Positions 1 to 12,100 are shown, counted from the first letter of the stretch. The stretch is DNA of 64,000 nucleotides from Lineus longissimus (GCF_910592395.1 NC_088311.1:24026646-24090645), one strand, 5' to 3'. The notes: generated by a model not told the origin, from the letters alone. Numbers and translations are program-made.

Positions 1-290
1 TATATATCTATTGAAGTTAAAAAAACTCAATTTTAACTATCTGGATTTGCCTGGACTTTATTTCGGTATCGAGAGAGAAGAGACAACTTCCAATCAAGAG
101 AAGTGTCACACGTTATATAGTTACATGAAACCTTGCAATGCGTCGGCCAAAGTTCATGATTGAAATTACCTCCTTCTCCGAAGCGTTTCACAGAAAGCGA
201 TGACCTAGAATGAAGTCACTGGCAATTATCCCACTTTGGCTGTAGCACTGATGCCCTAAATATCAGAAACATCAATCATTGTTTTTCCAG

Positions 291-462
291 GGAAGTGTGG
301 ATTGGTTCGTTCTGAATGGAACCCAGAACACAGCGGAAGTGGTCATAGAGCACGGCGGGTCGAGTTTACGGAACTATGAATTTGCAATTGCAACTGAGAA
401 ATCTGGACGGAGTGTTGGCATGTCCAAGCCATTCCTTGCTTGTTTATATGAGCAGGATGGTG
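291..462 (+). CDS. Receptor exon: FN3-like ectodomain segment
   Basis: Acceptor TTTTTCCAG, donor GTACGT, frame 0 to phase 1. It encodes a beta-strand-like segment with VDWFVLNGT near its start and one NGT sequon. The end codon (g|ag) is completed by the exon at 863. Confidence 0.65.
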
Positions 463-3447
463 GTACGTTAGATGCCTTGCAGAAATAAAGCGGGCTCCAG
501 TAAACTGGAAGCTTGTTGTTTAAAGCATTACAGTTACTTGGAGTTTTAAGTTTAGATATTAACTTGACCTACACTGGACGTGATTCCCCGCTCCAAATCC
601 CGATCGTATTCAGTTTCTTATACATGATCCATCATATACATCATGCAGCCCTGTCAAGTGTTAGACATGCTGGGTACCGACAGCAAAAAATCATATGATT
701 TGCATTAGTCAGGCAGCGTTTACACCGAACACATTGGAGCATTCTGAAATGTGGAATGATGAGAACTGAAAAGAGGAACGCTGCCATGATTTCTGTTAAG
801 AAATTGACTGCGGCAAATTTGTCAGCTACTAAACATATTGTATACTTTGCCTCTTCATTCAGAGAAACCTGTTATTCCAACTGTACCCTTCGAGCCTAAG
901 AAGCAAGACCAGGACAGCCTCATGCTGGAGATACTGCCACAGAAATGTAAACACGGGCACAGACAGATTGTGAAGATCATGATCAGCATCCTGGAGGTGA
1001 TCGAAGATGGAAGGGTACAGCATGATGGTATAATGAGCTAACATCTTCCTTGACGAAATAGGATGATTGCAGTTACAAAATAAAAGCAATTTGCATAGAA
1101 AACCAATTAGAAGCAGCGCCTGCAAATTATGCATATTTTTGTTTTCGTAGTAGAATATATTTCGTAGTATGGGGTATTCATAACTTGTTTTATCTGCACA
1201 GGGATCGAATGGGATTGTGTTTCTGTCCTGCTGATGAATGGAAAGACTAGTGTTTGGCATGACACGTATCGGTGTACGCTGGAGAACGTACCAAATCATA
1301 TTTTCTTACAGCGGTAGCATGTCAACTTATAACTATATGATATGATCCAAAAGGAGAGCGTCATTTCCTTTCAAACCATTCTTCACACTAAAACACTTTG
1401 GAAAAACAATGTAGGCCCTACATGTATATTTGCAGGTTTAAACAGAACAGAAGTTATCTTCGCCCCACGGGTAAGACGTCAGTACATAGCCAGAGAACTC
1501 AAAGATAGCTCCTACTACAACTTAAGTCTGACGGCAATCTGCCGTGATGGGTCATATTGTCAACACACTCCTTGGATCAAGCTCCGGACAAGACCACCGC
1601 TACATTTCAGTCTCCCTAATTGGGCCACTGGACTGACAGTTCTAACTGTATTCGTAGTCTCATTTTTGTCAAGTTTTGTGTTGTACAGGTTGGTATTATC
1701 ACCTCGTGCCAAGATGATTAGGATAGTTAAAATAAAAGTTAAAATAAGGAATTGTGCTACTATTTTGAAATAGCTTACGGGTCAAATGTACTCCCTGGTC
1801 ATGACGAAGAGTACACGAAAAATAGCCGCAGGTCGAAACTCTGCCAGGCATCGTAGCGTACACGTCAAGTGAAATCTTCCAGCGAGGCAATTTGAAATCA
1901 GTAAACAACACTCCCGGATGGCAACTAACGTCGAAATTCGACTTTACCACTGGCATTTTATCTTTTCTCTTTGATAGGACGAGTATCCAGAAACATAACA
2001 GGAAGAAATCGAGCAAAATCAGTCAGATGCAGTAAGCTGATACGAATAACTTCCTTTTTAAATTCTTATAATTCTTGTTTTATAGATTTTATAAAACAAT
2101 TACCGACAAGGAAGGAATACAAATTCAGAGGACACCAGCTGTCACACACTCCCTGGTAATTGATTCAATGTATTTTTCTCATGAAGTCCGTCCTTTATAA
2201 GTTTTATGCATGGCAGTGGTTTTCCCTTCCAGATGTTAAGTGTTTATAGAATACAAGTAAAAATTCATGTTTGAAGTCTCGATAAGATTTTTATGAGATT
2301 CTTAGGTTCCTTATTTATCAACTCATGTCCATGATCAGGGGTATCATCTTAAAAAAAGTATCGTCTGCTGTAATTTCAGTGTTTGGAAGAAAATGGTAGG
2401 ACTGACGAACACTATGACGTCACTATCGATAACATGGCTCGTCCTGAACGATACGATTCTGAGAGCAGTAGCCTAATTTCGTTCCGTCTGCAGACACCAA
2501 ACAATCCAACCGGTAACACTTCAACGATGAACAGTGGTACCAGCTGTCCTGGTGGTGGGAATGTTCTTGTGGACTACCCTGGTGAGCATCCCAGGGCACG
2601 TTACATTGTTAGCCATAAAAGGCCCTGTCAACTGGTCTTGTCAAGCCACCAGACTGCCTCCGTCACTGGTACAACTAGACCTGAGTGCGTTTTAAACTTG
2701 GAGGCAATCGAGGTTTCGAAGCAGCACCAATACTCCAATGACGCGCTGACACATATTAAACCATTAACACCAATTATATTGAGGAAAGCTGCATCTGCGG
2801 GAAATGACAATGAAAAAAACAAAGACATGGATTCTGATGCAGATTATGACAGATGGAGGACAAATCAACGGAGAGATTATGCAGGTTCAGTGAAGACGGA
2901 TTCTCCGAGATATCACCATGAGGTACTGCCAGTGCGGTATCACGTGTCCAATGTCATGGATCTTGACGATGATGGTTACCTAAAACCCAAGTCATCCCCT
3001 GGAAAATGTAGAGATGGACAAAATAGAAAGTCGACATTGTTTGTTAGCGATGATGAGAGCCCTTCCCTACTTGATAATTCGGACGAAGAGGAAGGGCAGC
3101 TGGATGTAGATTCCGACGGGTATCAGGCGCCAAACATCGCTGGTGAGGCTTGCTTAAAAAATGAACCATCCATCAGAGAATCTGCCAATGATAGCAATAG
3201 CAATGGCAGTAGCAATTTAGCACTTTCAGATATCGTTGTTGAGTTCTCTTCTTCATCATCTAATGATTCAGACGATGAAGAGCTATATGCTGATGACCCA
3301 CCTCATCAACCCGATTTCGCCGATTTGCAACGGAATGAGTCGTCATCGAGTAATTCGCCCACAGTTAGTACAGCATCCGATAATGAAGTGGATTCGGGAT
3401 ACGTCCAACCATCAACTCACAAAATAACTCTGAGGACTTATCAATGA
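291..3447 (+). CDS. Single-pass FN3-type receptor, cytokine-receptor-like (5' end outside window)
   Basis: Six exons (291-462, 863-1027, 1436-1688, 1978-2031, 2086-2155, 2380-3447) join without a stop to give 593 residues; every junction is phase-consistent (0/1, 1/1, 1/2, 2/2, 2/0, 0/stop). The ectodomain reads as fibronectin-III-like beta sandwiches; the membrane-proximal one has the typical F and G strands (YYNLSLTA, then WIKLRTRP). A single hydrophobic segment follows (WATGLTVLTVFVVSFLSSFV), then a basic stop-transfer stretch (HNRKKSSK). The tail is long, acidic and Ser/Asp-rich, with tyrosines in GYLKP, GYQAP and GYVQP contexts. This fits a type I signalling receptor. A domeless/gp130-like cytokine receptor is possible, but I see no clear WSXWS or Box1 motif, so the family is inference. 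Signal peptide and first exons lie upstream of the window. Confidence 0.7.
863..1027 (+). CDS. Receptor exon: first half of membrane-proximal FN3 domain
   Basis: Acceptor CTCTTCATTCAG; donor GTATAA is weak. Phase 1 to phase 1. It encodes A to C strands (KPVIPTVPFEP, then IVKIMISILEVIE). Confidence 0.6.
1202..1273 (+). other. Possible facultative receptor exon, phase 1-1
   Basis: After acceptor ATCTGCACAG the frame is open and protein-like (IEWDCVSVLLMNGK), and a GTACGC donor after 1273 would keep phase 1 on both sides. Including it lengthens the FN3 loop by 24 residues beyond the usual domain size, so it may be an alternative exon or chance. Confidence 0.3.
1436..1688 (+). CDS. Receptor exon: FN3 F/G strands and transmembrane helix
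   Basis: Acceptor ATATTTGCAG, donor GTTGGT, phase 1 to phase 2. It contains the end of the FN3 fold, two cysteines (CRDGSYC) and a hydrophobic run of about 25 residues ending in LYR. Confidence 0.7.
1978..2031 (+). CDS. Receptor exon: basic juxtamembrane segment
   Basis: 54-nt exon, acceptor CTCTTTGATAG, donor GTAAGC, phase 2 to 2. The encoded HNRKKSSK stretch directly after the membrane helix fits a cytoplasmic stop-transfer. Confidence 0.6.
2086..2155 (+). CDS. Receptor exon: juxtamembrane cytoplasmic segment
   Basis: 70-nt exon, acceptor CTTGTTTTATAG, donor GTAATT, phase 2 to 0. It encodes FYKTITDKEG and IQRTPAVTHSL. The TPAV stretch could be a remnant Box1-like site, which is speculative. 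Confidence 0.6.
2380..3447 (+). CDS. Receptor terminal exon: acidic signalling tail
   Basis: Acceptor GTAATTTCAG, phase 0, open for 355 codons to a TGA at 3445-3447. It is rich in Ser, Asp and Glu, with runs such as SSSSSNDSDDEE. Tyrosines at codons 2977 (GYLKP), 3121 (GYQAP) and 3400 (GYVQP) share a D/S-rich left flank; HYDVT lies near the start. Confidence 0.75.
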   Translation, partial: CLEENGRTDEHYDVTIDNMARPERYDSESSSLISFRLQTPNNPTGNTSTMNSGTSCPGGGNVLVDYPGEHPRARYIVSHKRPCQLVLSSHQTASVTGTTRPECVLNLEAIEVSKQHQYSNDALTHIKPLTPIILRKAASAGNDNEKNKDMDSDADYDRWRTNQRRDYAGSVKTDSPRYHHEVLPVRYHVSNVMDLDDDGYLKPKSSPGKCRDGQNRKSTLFVSDDESPSLLDNSDEEEGQLDVDSDGYQAPNIAGEACLKNEPSIRESANDSNSNGSSNLALSDIVVEFSSSSSNDSDDEELYADDPPHQPDFADLQRNESSSSNSPTVSTASDNEVDSGYVQPSTHKITLRTYQ

Positions 3448-4174
3448 ATGCCTCATTCCCTTGTGACCTTGGGAGAATACATCTTTATAGTGTATAATAC
3501 CTCCGCTAGACAGCGCTGATACCATTGTATATCCTTCGTTTCAAGCATGATTGTACTAGTATATCTACGACCCGTCGGTGACCGTGTTGTCACAAACATT
3601 TTCGTGACGATGTACGTACGTTCTCGATCTTCGATCGGCATACATGTAGTAAACATTTCTCATGAAACTTGGCAAACGACTAATTCAACGTAATTGTTCA
3701 TAAATTAATCATTTATTATTATTTGAGATATAGAAACTGGCGCCCCCAAGCAGATCAAGAATGGAGATAATCTTACGTAATGGAAATGGCTGTCAGGGCT
3801 TCAAATACCAATTATGAAAAAACTCTGTGGACAGGCCCAATGCCACAATTTATATAAAATTTATCAATTACCAATTTTCTCCGTACGTGATGCGATAATT
3901 TGACGTAGGGTATCTACCAATGCAATTTTGTTACACCACTGTTGCGGTGGGGTTGTTCTGTCTTATTTCTGGCCATCAGGGCTGGTATCTGCAACTGCAT
4001 AGCCGGACTAGAGTCTCTAAAAACATGCTGATAAAAAATCAATTTAAAAAAAACCAAAAAAAACCCACTGTTTGCTGCCTGTGACACCAATTAGAAAGCT
4101 CATAATTCTATGATGATTAAATACCTCGTCTCTTTCAGTATGGGAAGGCCAGCCTTTACACCTGTCGCAGAACA

Positions 4175-4197
4175 AATAAATATAAAAATTTAATAAA
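4175..4197 (+). terminator. Candidate poly(A) signals of the receptor gene
   Basis: Two AATAAA hexamers (4175-4180 and 4192-4197) lie about 730 nt after the receptor stop codon. They are the first close pair in the sense orientation; use is inferred. Confidence 0.4.
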
Positions 4198-4807
4198 ACT
4201 TGGAAGAGTAAAAAGATGTAAACTGTATAATGATAAACGGTGTTTATACATTGAGATTAAAACAACTGTATCCACTGCCGTGTATACCTAGAGCCTAACA
4301 TACATCAAATGTAAAATCTTGCATAATAGGAGAAATAGTCTCGTTTCGACACAAAAAATCACTATAAAATTGCCCCACAATGTATCACTGCATATCAGGC
4401 GAATGGAAGTTTCCAGAAAACGTTTTTTTGAAGCCTATAGCGCAATGCATTTCGACTGTGACTTGATTGACTTCACTGCGTTGACAGGTATGTGTTACCG
4501 ATTCGATCGACTCTATCTGGTTGCATGTACAACTACCACAACGAGACAGTGACAGACATAGTCGCTGAATCAAATGTCTGTCTCAATACTCTCTGCAACT
4601 CCTACTAGTATCCAGTCGCCAGAGAATTTTCGAAGATGTATAACTTTTTGTGACCTTTGTTATTCTGTGAAGCCCTGTGGTTAGCTAATGGCAGTTTCTA
4701 ATGGCCTTATGTTGCTCTTGATGAACAAAAACAATCGTGTGAATATTCCGAGACATTTTCTAAGTATTCCATGCAAGCCGAAAATTCTTATCCTATTCCA
4801 ACGGCAT

Positions 4808-4962
4808 ATTCTTATAAGATTCTTAATCAATTAAGATCTTATTCAGTTTACATGTGTAATATCTACAATACTCTTGTAAGATTCTTGATTAAAACTACAA
4901 GACGCTTGTAAAGACTGTGCATGTACATTTGTATGAAACTGAAAAAGGATTGTATAAGAATC
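4808..4962. mobile_element. Foldback element, GATCTTATTCAGTTT family, copy 1
   Basis: Begins TTAAGATCTTATTCAGTTT and ends with the reverse-complement-like GTATGAAACTGAAAAAGGAT. The interior has CTTGTAAGATTCTTG words. No coding capacity. At least nine similar stretches occur in this window. Confidence 0.6.
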
Positions 4963-5307
4963 AGCAAACGCATTCAAAGTGAAACATCATAAAGAGTGCA
5001 AAGGGTACTTCGTCTACTAACTGCTATAGGAAATTCTAAAAGGTAGGCAACAGTATTTGTCTAGACTATTTGTTTACGCGTTCCAGCAGTGTCTCAGAAC
5101 GTGGCATGTGCAAGAATGTAAGATACCCGAGCAGTGGATAGCCAGGACACCATAATTATACATTGGTGCCAATAGTTTGAGCATAACCTTTGCATCACCT
5201 CCACGAACTGTGCTGAGGCGTAATTTTGTAGTCGAATTTCTCAAAGAAGAATACTATGAAGATCATTAAAAGTTTAAAGATAAAAGGTCAAGAGAAGAGT
5301 TGAAATT

Positions 5308-6183
5308 CTACACATTAGTTTCGAAGTTGGTTTGCACGGGTTTATATCTCCCACAACAAGAACTGCATCCTTTTTTCTCCGCATGTTCCCCGAGCTCCTT
5401 CTCCTTTTCCCCAAGCTTCTCGCTCGCTGCATAGAAATCGTAGAGGAGCGTGAAGTTGTTGGCAATGATAGGCACGGCCAGAGCAACGATGAGCACACCG
5501 GATAGGGCAACGAACGAACCGACGATATAGCCAGCGCCAGTGATAGGGTACTTATCCCCGTACCCTACCGTAGTCATTGTTATCAACGCCCACCACAGCC
5601 CAGCAAATGCATCCGGGTACATTTCACTTTTCGTGTCGTATAACTCGGATTGTTCAGCCTGATAGATTAACGTTCCGAAGAATAGCACAGCCACTCCCAT
5701 GAACACTATCAACATAAAAAACTCCCTGAAGCTGATGCGTATCGAGTAGACGAAAATCAAGAAAGGGTTGTAGTGTCTGAGTAAGTGGAAGAGTCTGAAT
5801 ACCCGTAGGATACGTAAGGTCATGACCGTGGCGAGTACCCGGTTGTATTTGATGACACAGTAGTCCGGACTGCTGTAAGTCATGGCAAGGTGAGCGTAGG
5901 TGGGTATCAAGGCCACCGCGTCCAAGATGGTCAGCGGATGCCGAACAAACCGGCTTTTGTTTGGACAGAACAAAAGGCGGAACAGGAGCTCGATCGTGAA
6001 GAACACAGCACATGCCATATCAACATATCTCAGGGAAGATATGGGATGTCGAACTATGACGTATTCGTCCCTTCCATTGCACGTGTAGGACACATTCGTT
6101 GCTACCTCACCAACTTCCATTGTCTCAACACAGAGTCCAACTATATTACCCATCACAATGAGATACGAGACTGTTGCATAAAT
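5308..6183 (-). CDS. Kv channel exon 4: S1 to S6 and C terminus
   Basis: Acceptor ATTCCTTTCAG, phase 0, 291 codons to the stop at 5308-5310. All six membrane segments and the pore are on this one exon, as in many Kv3/Kv4-type genes. It ends ...NFETNV. Confidence 0.92.
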   Translation of the reverse strand: MYATVSYLIVMGNIVGLCVETMEVGEVATNVSYTCNGRDEYVIVRHPISSLRYVDMACAVFFTIELLFRLLFCPNKSRFVRHPLTILDAVALIPTYAHLAMTYSSPDYCVIKYNRVLATVMTLRILRVFRLFHLLRHYNPFLIFVYSIRISFREFFMLIVFMGVAVLFFGTLIYQAEQSELYDTKSEMYPDAFAGLWWALITMTTVGYGDKYPITGAGYIVGSFVALSGVLIVALAVPIIANNFTLLYDFYAASEKLGEKEKELGEHAEKKGCSSCCGRYKPVQTNFETNV

Positions 6184-9100
6184 CTGAAAGGAATGAAACG
6201 CAAAATTAGACGAAATACTAACAACTGTCTTGATAGTCTCCACAACTTCCGCCAGAAGGCGTCAAGTACTGCAAACAAGTGAGTATCGTAACGTTCACAC
6301 AAACAGGAGGGAGAGGCAGATACTGGTGTCTTTCTCTTCGGTATTCATTGTGAGCTTAGTTTCTACTTCTGCCCCACATCAATACATAATTCCATAACAT
6401 TTTCTGAAAATGTTGATATCGGGCCTCTAGCTCAAATGTAATGGCCGACGTGCAAACCTGAACTAGCATATTCAGAACGCTTGATAAAAATGTTTGCCGC
6501 GGCTCCCCCTGTAAAGCTTGCTCATTCGATTCAGCTTTAATGCAGTCAAATAAGCCTTCAGTGAGCTCTTTCAACTAATTTGAATGAATGATTATCATCA
6601 CGTCATCCAATGTACCAGTGGGAAAAATAGGCTCGAGTAATGAAACTGAATAATTTAAACCGCCACCCAAGAGGGAGAATAATAATACATGTATATCTTC
6701 AGTCAATCTACGGTGTACGTATAATCATACTATACATAACAATACAGTAGATTATTCTCATTTCATGGGAATTCTATTGTAGTTCCATCACGCTCACTCT
6801 TAAAGTTTCATGACTCCAAAAATCTATTAACGGGCTGCTTTGGTTGAGAAACGTAGAGAGGAGGCGTAGGAGAAATTGCTAGCAAGGGACCCATTTTAAC
6901 CGTAGTGAAATTAAAAAGTAAAATGCACCAGACATGCCAGAGGCAATTTGCGTAGCAGTCGTTTAGCTTGTAAGAAACCGAGGGAACTGTGATGGTTATG
7001 CCATGTAATGGCTGTACGCGGATGCGTATATCACCTCGGCATTCCCTTCCACCCAATGTCAAACATTCCGATTAAATTCTTATAAGATTCTCATGTAATA
7101 AAATCATGTTCCCGATACAAGATTTAGATTATAGCTTTACTCGAATTATCCTGAAAGCTTTAAGGCTTCACAAGAATCATACAAAGATTGTACATGTACA
7201 TGACTTGTATACGAAACTAAATAAGGTCCCAACATAGAATCTTTGCAAGAAAGTTGTTGGGATTTTCGACAAGGGTGCAAACAAACACTCGATCCGTGTC
7301 TCGGCTGGGCCATTCATTACTGAATTTACGTGAGCGCCTACTCATGATATGTGAAGTAGAAAACACCGGGAGAATACAGTATAGCAATTAATCAACCTCA
7401 GTCAATTGATGCAGACAACTACGGACAGACTATACAAATAGTCTCATTTTATGCGTGTTCTCTGCAGGTTGTGTGTCGACTGAGGGCAGATTACTTATTA
7501 ATTGATTGATTCGAGTATCGTAACACGCCTGGTATCTCGTGCTGTGAGTAATGAAAGTCTGTACAGGAGTGAATACCCATCGGACGGACTACTCTCCGTT
7601 TTACACCGCGTTCAGCTTGGAGATGAGCGCCCTGTGATACCCTTACCATGGCAGGCCAATTCTGTTTCGGGTCATCTAGTATGGTCCAGACCTTCATTTT
7701 GCATGTCTTCACCTCGTCCTCGTCGACAGGCTCCGGAGCTTTATCAAGTTTTATGTGTTTTCTCTTAAACCTAGACAATATGTCGAGGTTGCCGCTAGCA
7801 GAGACATAGTTCGTAATACAGCACGCTTCCATTGTTTGATCTGACACTTCCCAGAATTTAAATTCTCTCTTTGCGATGACGCCACAAATATCTGACGGAT
7901 AGTGAAGTTCTCCTGGAAAGTGAAAAATAAAGAATGAATCATACAATAAAATATTACATCTCTTTAAATAAAATATGTTTTTGATTGATATCGTAAAAGT
8001 AACAATAACACCGAATTGCTAAGAATACTGCACATTGCTTCACCCATCTTTGGGCGGCTTCAGGTAAACATGCCCCGATACAATAATATTACGAGCTGCA
8101 CGTCATGCAATACGTCAGTTGCCAGCAGAGTTGGATATTGTACGAGTCAAAATCGAAGCTTTTATTCTCCTTCACTAACTTTGGCGATATAAGTTACTGG
8201 TGTCCCGCTGGTATTTTCAGAAGTTGCAGTTTGTGCTCGACTCTCAATTTCATTGACACCAGATTCGCTGCATTGATAAATGCAAAAATCGTATGATGAA
8301 TTGAGATATAATTAGATAAAGTAAATAAATAGATCTGCAAAGGGAAGTTTCGAAAATTGAGGAAATCCTGGAAGAAATTGTAAAAAACCATGCGGATAAA
8401 TTAAATGTTTGTTTCTGGTAAGAAGAGAATCTTTAGATGAATGGGGGAAACACAACAGAAGGTCAGGAAATGTCATCATGGAAGAAAAGTGTCTTTCGAT
8501 TTCAATGTATGTGAAGTCAATTATTATCAGATGGGATGAGAGCGGATGAATTTTACACACTTTACCTAAACGGCGATTCCGACTGAGTCACGATGGTCTG
8601 CCAATATGTGATCCACTAATGGAAATGGAATTTGAAGTCAATGACTTTGATTAATGATTCAAATCCTTATTTAAAAGGAATACGTAGCTTGGTCTTTGCA
8701 TTTGACAAAATGGATCATTATGTAAAACATTGCTCAGTATATCATCCATAGTGTTCTATTATAACGGATCTACAAAACCATCCACTTCAATATCAGTAAG
8801 AAATAATTAATAAGTTGATATATGATGGGTTCTTTTTGTAAAAGTTGCTTGAGAAACAACCAGCTGCTGATGCATGGAACTTGCACACTAACATGCATGT
8901 ATTTTTCATTTGGTGGTTCACATCGTGTTTTCTGAAACTAGCCAGCTTTCCGCAACCCTCATGTACGAATTACGAACGCCTGTGGTGTGATCCTGGGAGA
9001 ATTTATTTACGCAACACTTATAAATCGGCTTTCCTAATTAAAGTAGCTCGGGTTATGGGAGAACTATTCGAAAATCGTCGTCAATTATAGTTCATCTAAG

Positions 9101-12100
9101 GTTAAGTGGTACTGGAACAACTATAGCAATAGTAAGGCTGCCTCACCCCTCAAAAACTTCGAAGCACATACTATGGTGCAAAACCTTTTACCTACCTGTT
9201 CTATAGAAATCTATGATACTTTGAAAGACCCCCGGGTGTCTATTGAAGTAGTAATTGGTGGACAAAGCCTCATCATCACAACCATTGTTGATCTTCCGCT
9301 GGTGATAGTCAGCAAGTCGAGCAAGTTTCGTGCTGGGGAACCGCCATAAAGTGGAGAGTGGCACTTGGTGGTGGACGCCCGCTATGTTAAGGTTGATTGT
9401 CGTACCGCTTTGCTCGGCTTCCTTGAACTCGGTCTCTGTTCGTTCAACAGTACAACTGCTGGAAAGATAGACATTGATAAATAATCGTAATCTAAATGCA
9501 TGATTTTGAGACACAGCTTGGTCGTTCAGTCGTGTGGCAGTCACCTGCGAAAAGCCAAATTAGAACATGATATGGTAAGGATGCCAACTGCTGTAGGATT
9601 CAAACCCTGATCGGCCGAAAGAAGTTCTTGCTTCGCCGCATAAAATTGCCGTGACATGTAAACGCCTCAAAGAGGATGCAAACAAATGAAAATGAGGAGG
9701 ACAAGAATCAGAATGAGAACAAAACAACAACAACAACATAACAACAACAACAACAACAACAAGTAGAAGAAGAAGTCTAAAGAAAGTATTGAACCCTTCA
9801 TATTTTAAACGAACGAAAATTGTCCCCGACCGGACCAGTATGGCTCTAGCTTTTTATGAAGACGAGGAAAATGCTTTTTGTCAATTATCTGCCTCGATGT
9901 ACAAAGACCCAAAGGATATCACAGTGATATATTGGTCGTTTGGCATGTGCCACCACATATACCAATGGTACACATTGAACAAGTCCCCCGCCATTATGGC
10001 TTAACGTCTCTTACATCCATCAAACGATCAATGGCGTAACCAGCTGACTATTCAGCGATGCATCCTTCAATTACCATATTTGCGCTCACCCAGCCGCATC
10101 AGGGTCGAGAGAAATCGACGCTCGGACCTCGTGTGCCTTATGACTACTATGAACTACCGAAATATTTCTACATTGTAAAGGAATAGGCCACATGAACTAC
10201 AAACGACTTGGCGCAAAAAAAGGTCGGCCGTTTTGGCAAAAATGACCTCATACCATGCAAACTCCTGCAAAGCTCTTTCTTGTTTTATTGCTTTAGATAA
10301 TGTTGCCGGAGAAATAGTTGGAGTTTTTAGTTATTCAGATAAACGCTGCGTTCTAACATATGATACCCAAGGGTCCGACAAATAATGCTGAGGACTGACA
10401 ACTTGGCTACTTCATACAGCCCAATAAAGTCTCCTGCCAGCAAAATTAGTTCTATGCTCAGAAATGTAAGTGATATGAAAAATGTCATCTTGCATAATAA
10501 GCTCATAAGCTCATCATCGCTAATGAGAAGAGAAAGCAGCCTTAGAACGCGACAACAGCTTTCCCCCAGCAGGTCCCGTCTTGTATCGAGTCATCTACTG
10601 CTCCATAGAAATAGAAGATATAGGCCGTCTTGAATCATCGATTTTGTCCTCATCTTGCTCCTCACATATAATGGCTGTTTGGTTCAACTGGCACTGGAAC
10701 ACAACTAAGATAATCTGCCGGCCTTGGTTGAATCAAGGAGCAGACACTCAGCTTCCAGACAATGCATCATTTGTGTTTCTTGGACTGGTCATGTCGGTGT
10801 CTGTTAACTCCAGCATGCCGAGGTCATAAATTCAAATCAAGATTCTAATAAGATTCCTCGGTAAGATCTTATTCAGTTTTGTATACAAGAGTATTTACAT
10901 TCGATACAAGATTCTTGTAAGATTTTTAGTTAAGACCTTGAATAAGATTTTTAGTTAAGACCTTAAATACGAATCTTATAAGAAACCCCATTCACAGTTC
11001 AGGTCTTCAGGAGCAAAATTTGACCCAGGTCGGAATACATGGGGTTAGAAGTTGTGAAATATCGACGTGAAACTCTCAATACTCGTTATGATATTAAATC
11101 CTGAACCATATTTAATGAAACAAGATCTGAGCTTTGCCCGGTTTGACCTTTTCAGAAGTCTGCTGATGCGAAACACTGCATGCTTTTCGGTTAAAAAAGT
11201 AATTTACTACTCTTTATCGTCGGCGAATTTATTACAAAATGACACAGAAAGCAGTGTAACAGCTGCGTGCTTTGCTCTCACACCCTCTAATCGAACGACA
11301 TCTGCACCTCATGTTGTGATACATCATTGCCATCAACAGATGCTTTTCACCATTGCGAATCCAGCTGAAATAGAGCGCGTGTTGATAATATTTGATGAAA
11401 GTGTTGATATGAGTTTTGTGTTGAGAGAATAAACCTCACTGCAGTGTCTTTTTCCCCTTTATATACACTGTTAAACAAATTATCAGTATTTACAGCTATT
11501 ACGATTTTTTTCGAGAATAAAGAACAGTATATCTATGATCATACTCTACGAGCACACATATCATCCCACAACGATGATATATGGAGGATTTTTTCCATAT
11601 CCGCCTATAACTCTTTCTATACACCATTCTCCAGAATAAATGGCAACTCTCGTACCACGTGCCGATCGAGAACTCTTCAAATTTGTTTCATGTACTGCGG
11701 TTTCTTCCGCACACCAATTCTGAACCACCCTTTCTTCAGCACACCATCATTCATTCCAGGGTCATCCATCACTATGGCTGCCCGGAAAACATCGACTCGT
11801 ACAAAGACATGTTCATACATTGTCCATTTAATCAAGATCTCCCCCACTGTGAATGTGTGAGTGTGTAGCTTTAGTCTGAATAGCGCCAGTTCTTGATGTA
11901 GCACCATATTGGGAGATGGGGAAGAAGGCTTGATCAATTAGCGGAGTTGGCTCAACAACATTATGAAAAGTATGCAGCCGGCTTCTGCAAATATTTCACA
12001 TTTCAAAGCTAGTCAAAGATGAAAATTGGTTCTTTTTATACTGTAAATGTACACACATGACACACACTCTTAAAAAAAAGATTCTTTAAGATTCACTTGT

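Larger units (their letters stand above)
3448..5307. other. Convergent 3' region between receptor and Kv channel
   Basis: No convincing coding exon. It contains the probable receptor 3' UTR with poly(A) signals near 4175 and 4192, and one foldback element (4808-4962). Short open frames here (4319-4573 on both strands) overlap each other and lack protein-like composition. Confidence 0.6.

Noticed and set aside
11067-11860. Two consecutive open frames of 121 and 138 codons
   Set aside because: Composition is not protein-like, the second has no proper ATG start, and no homologous motif is visible.
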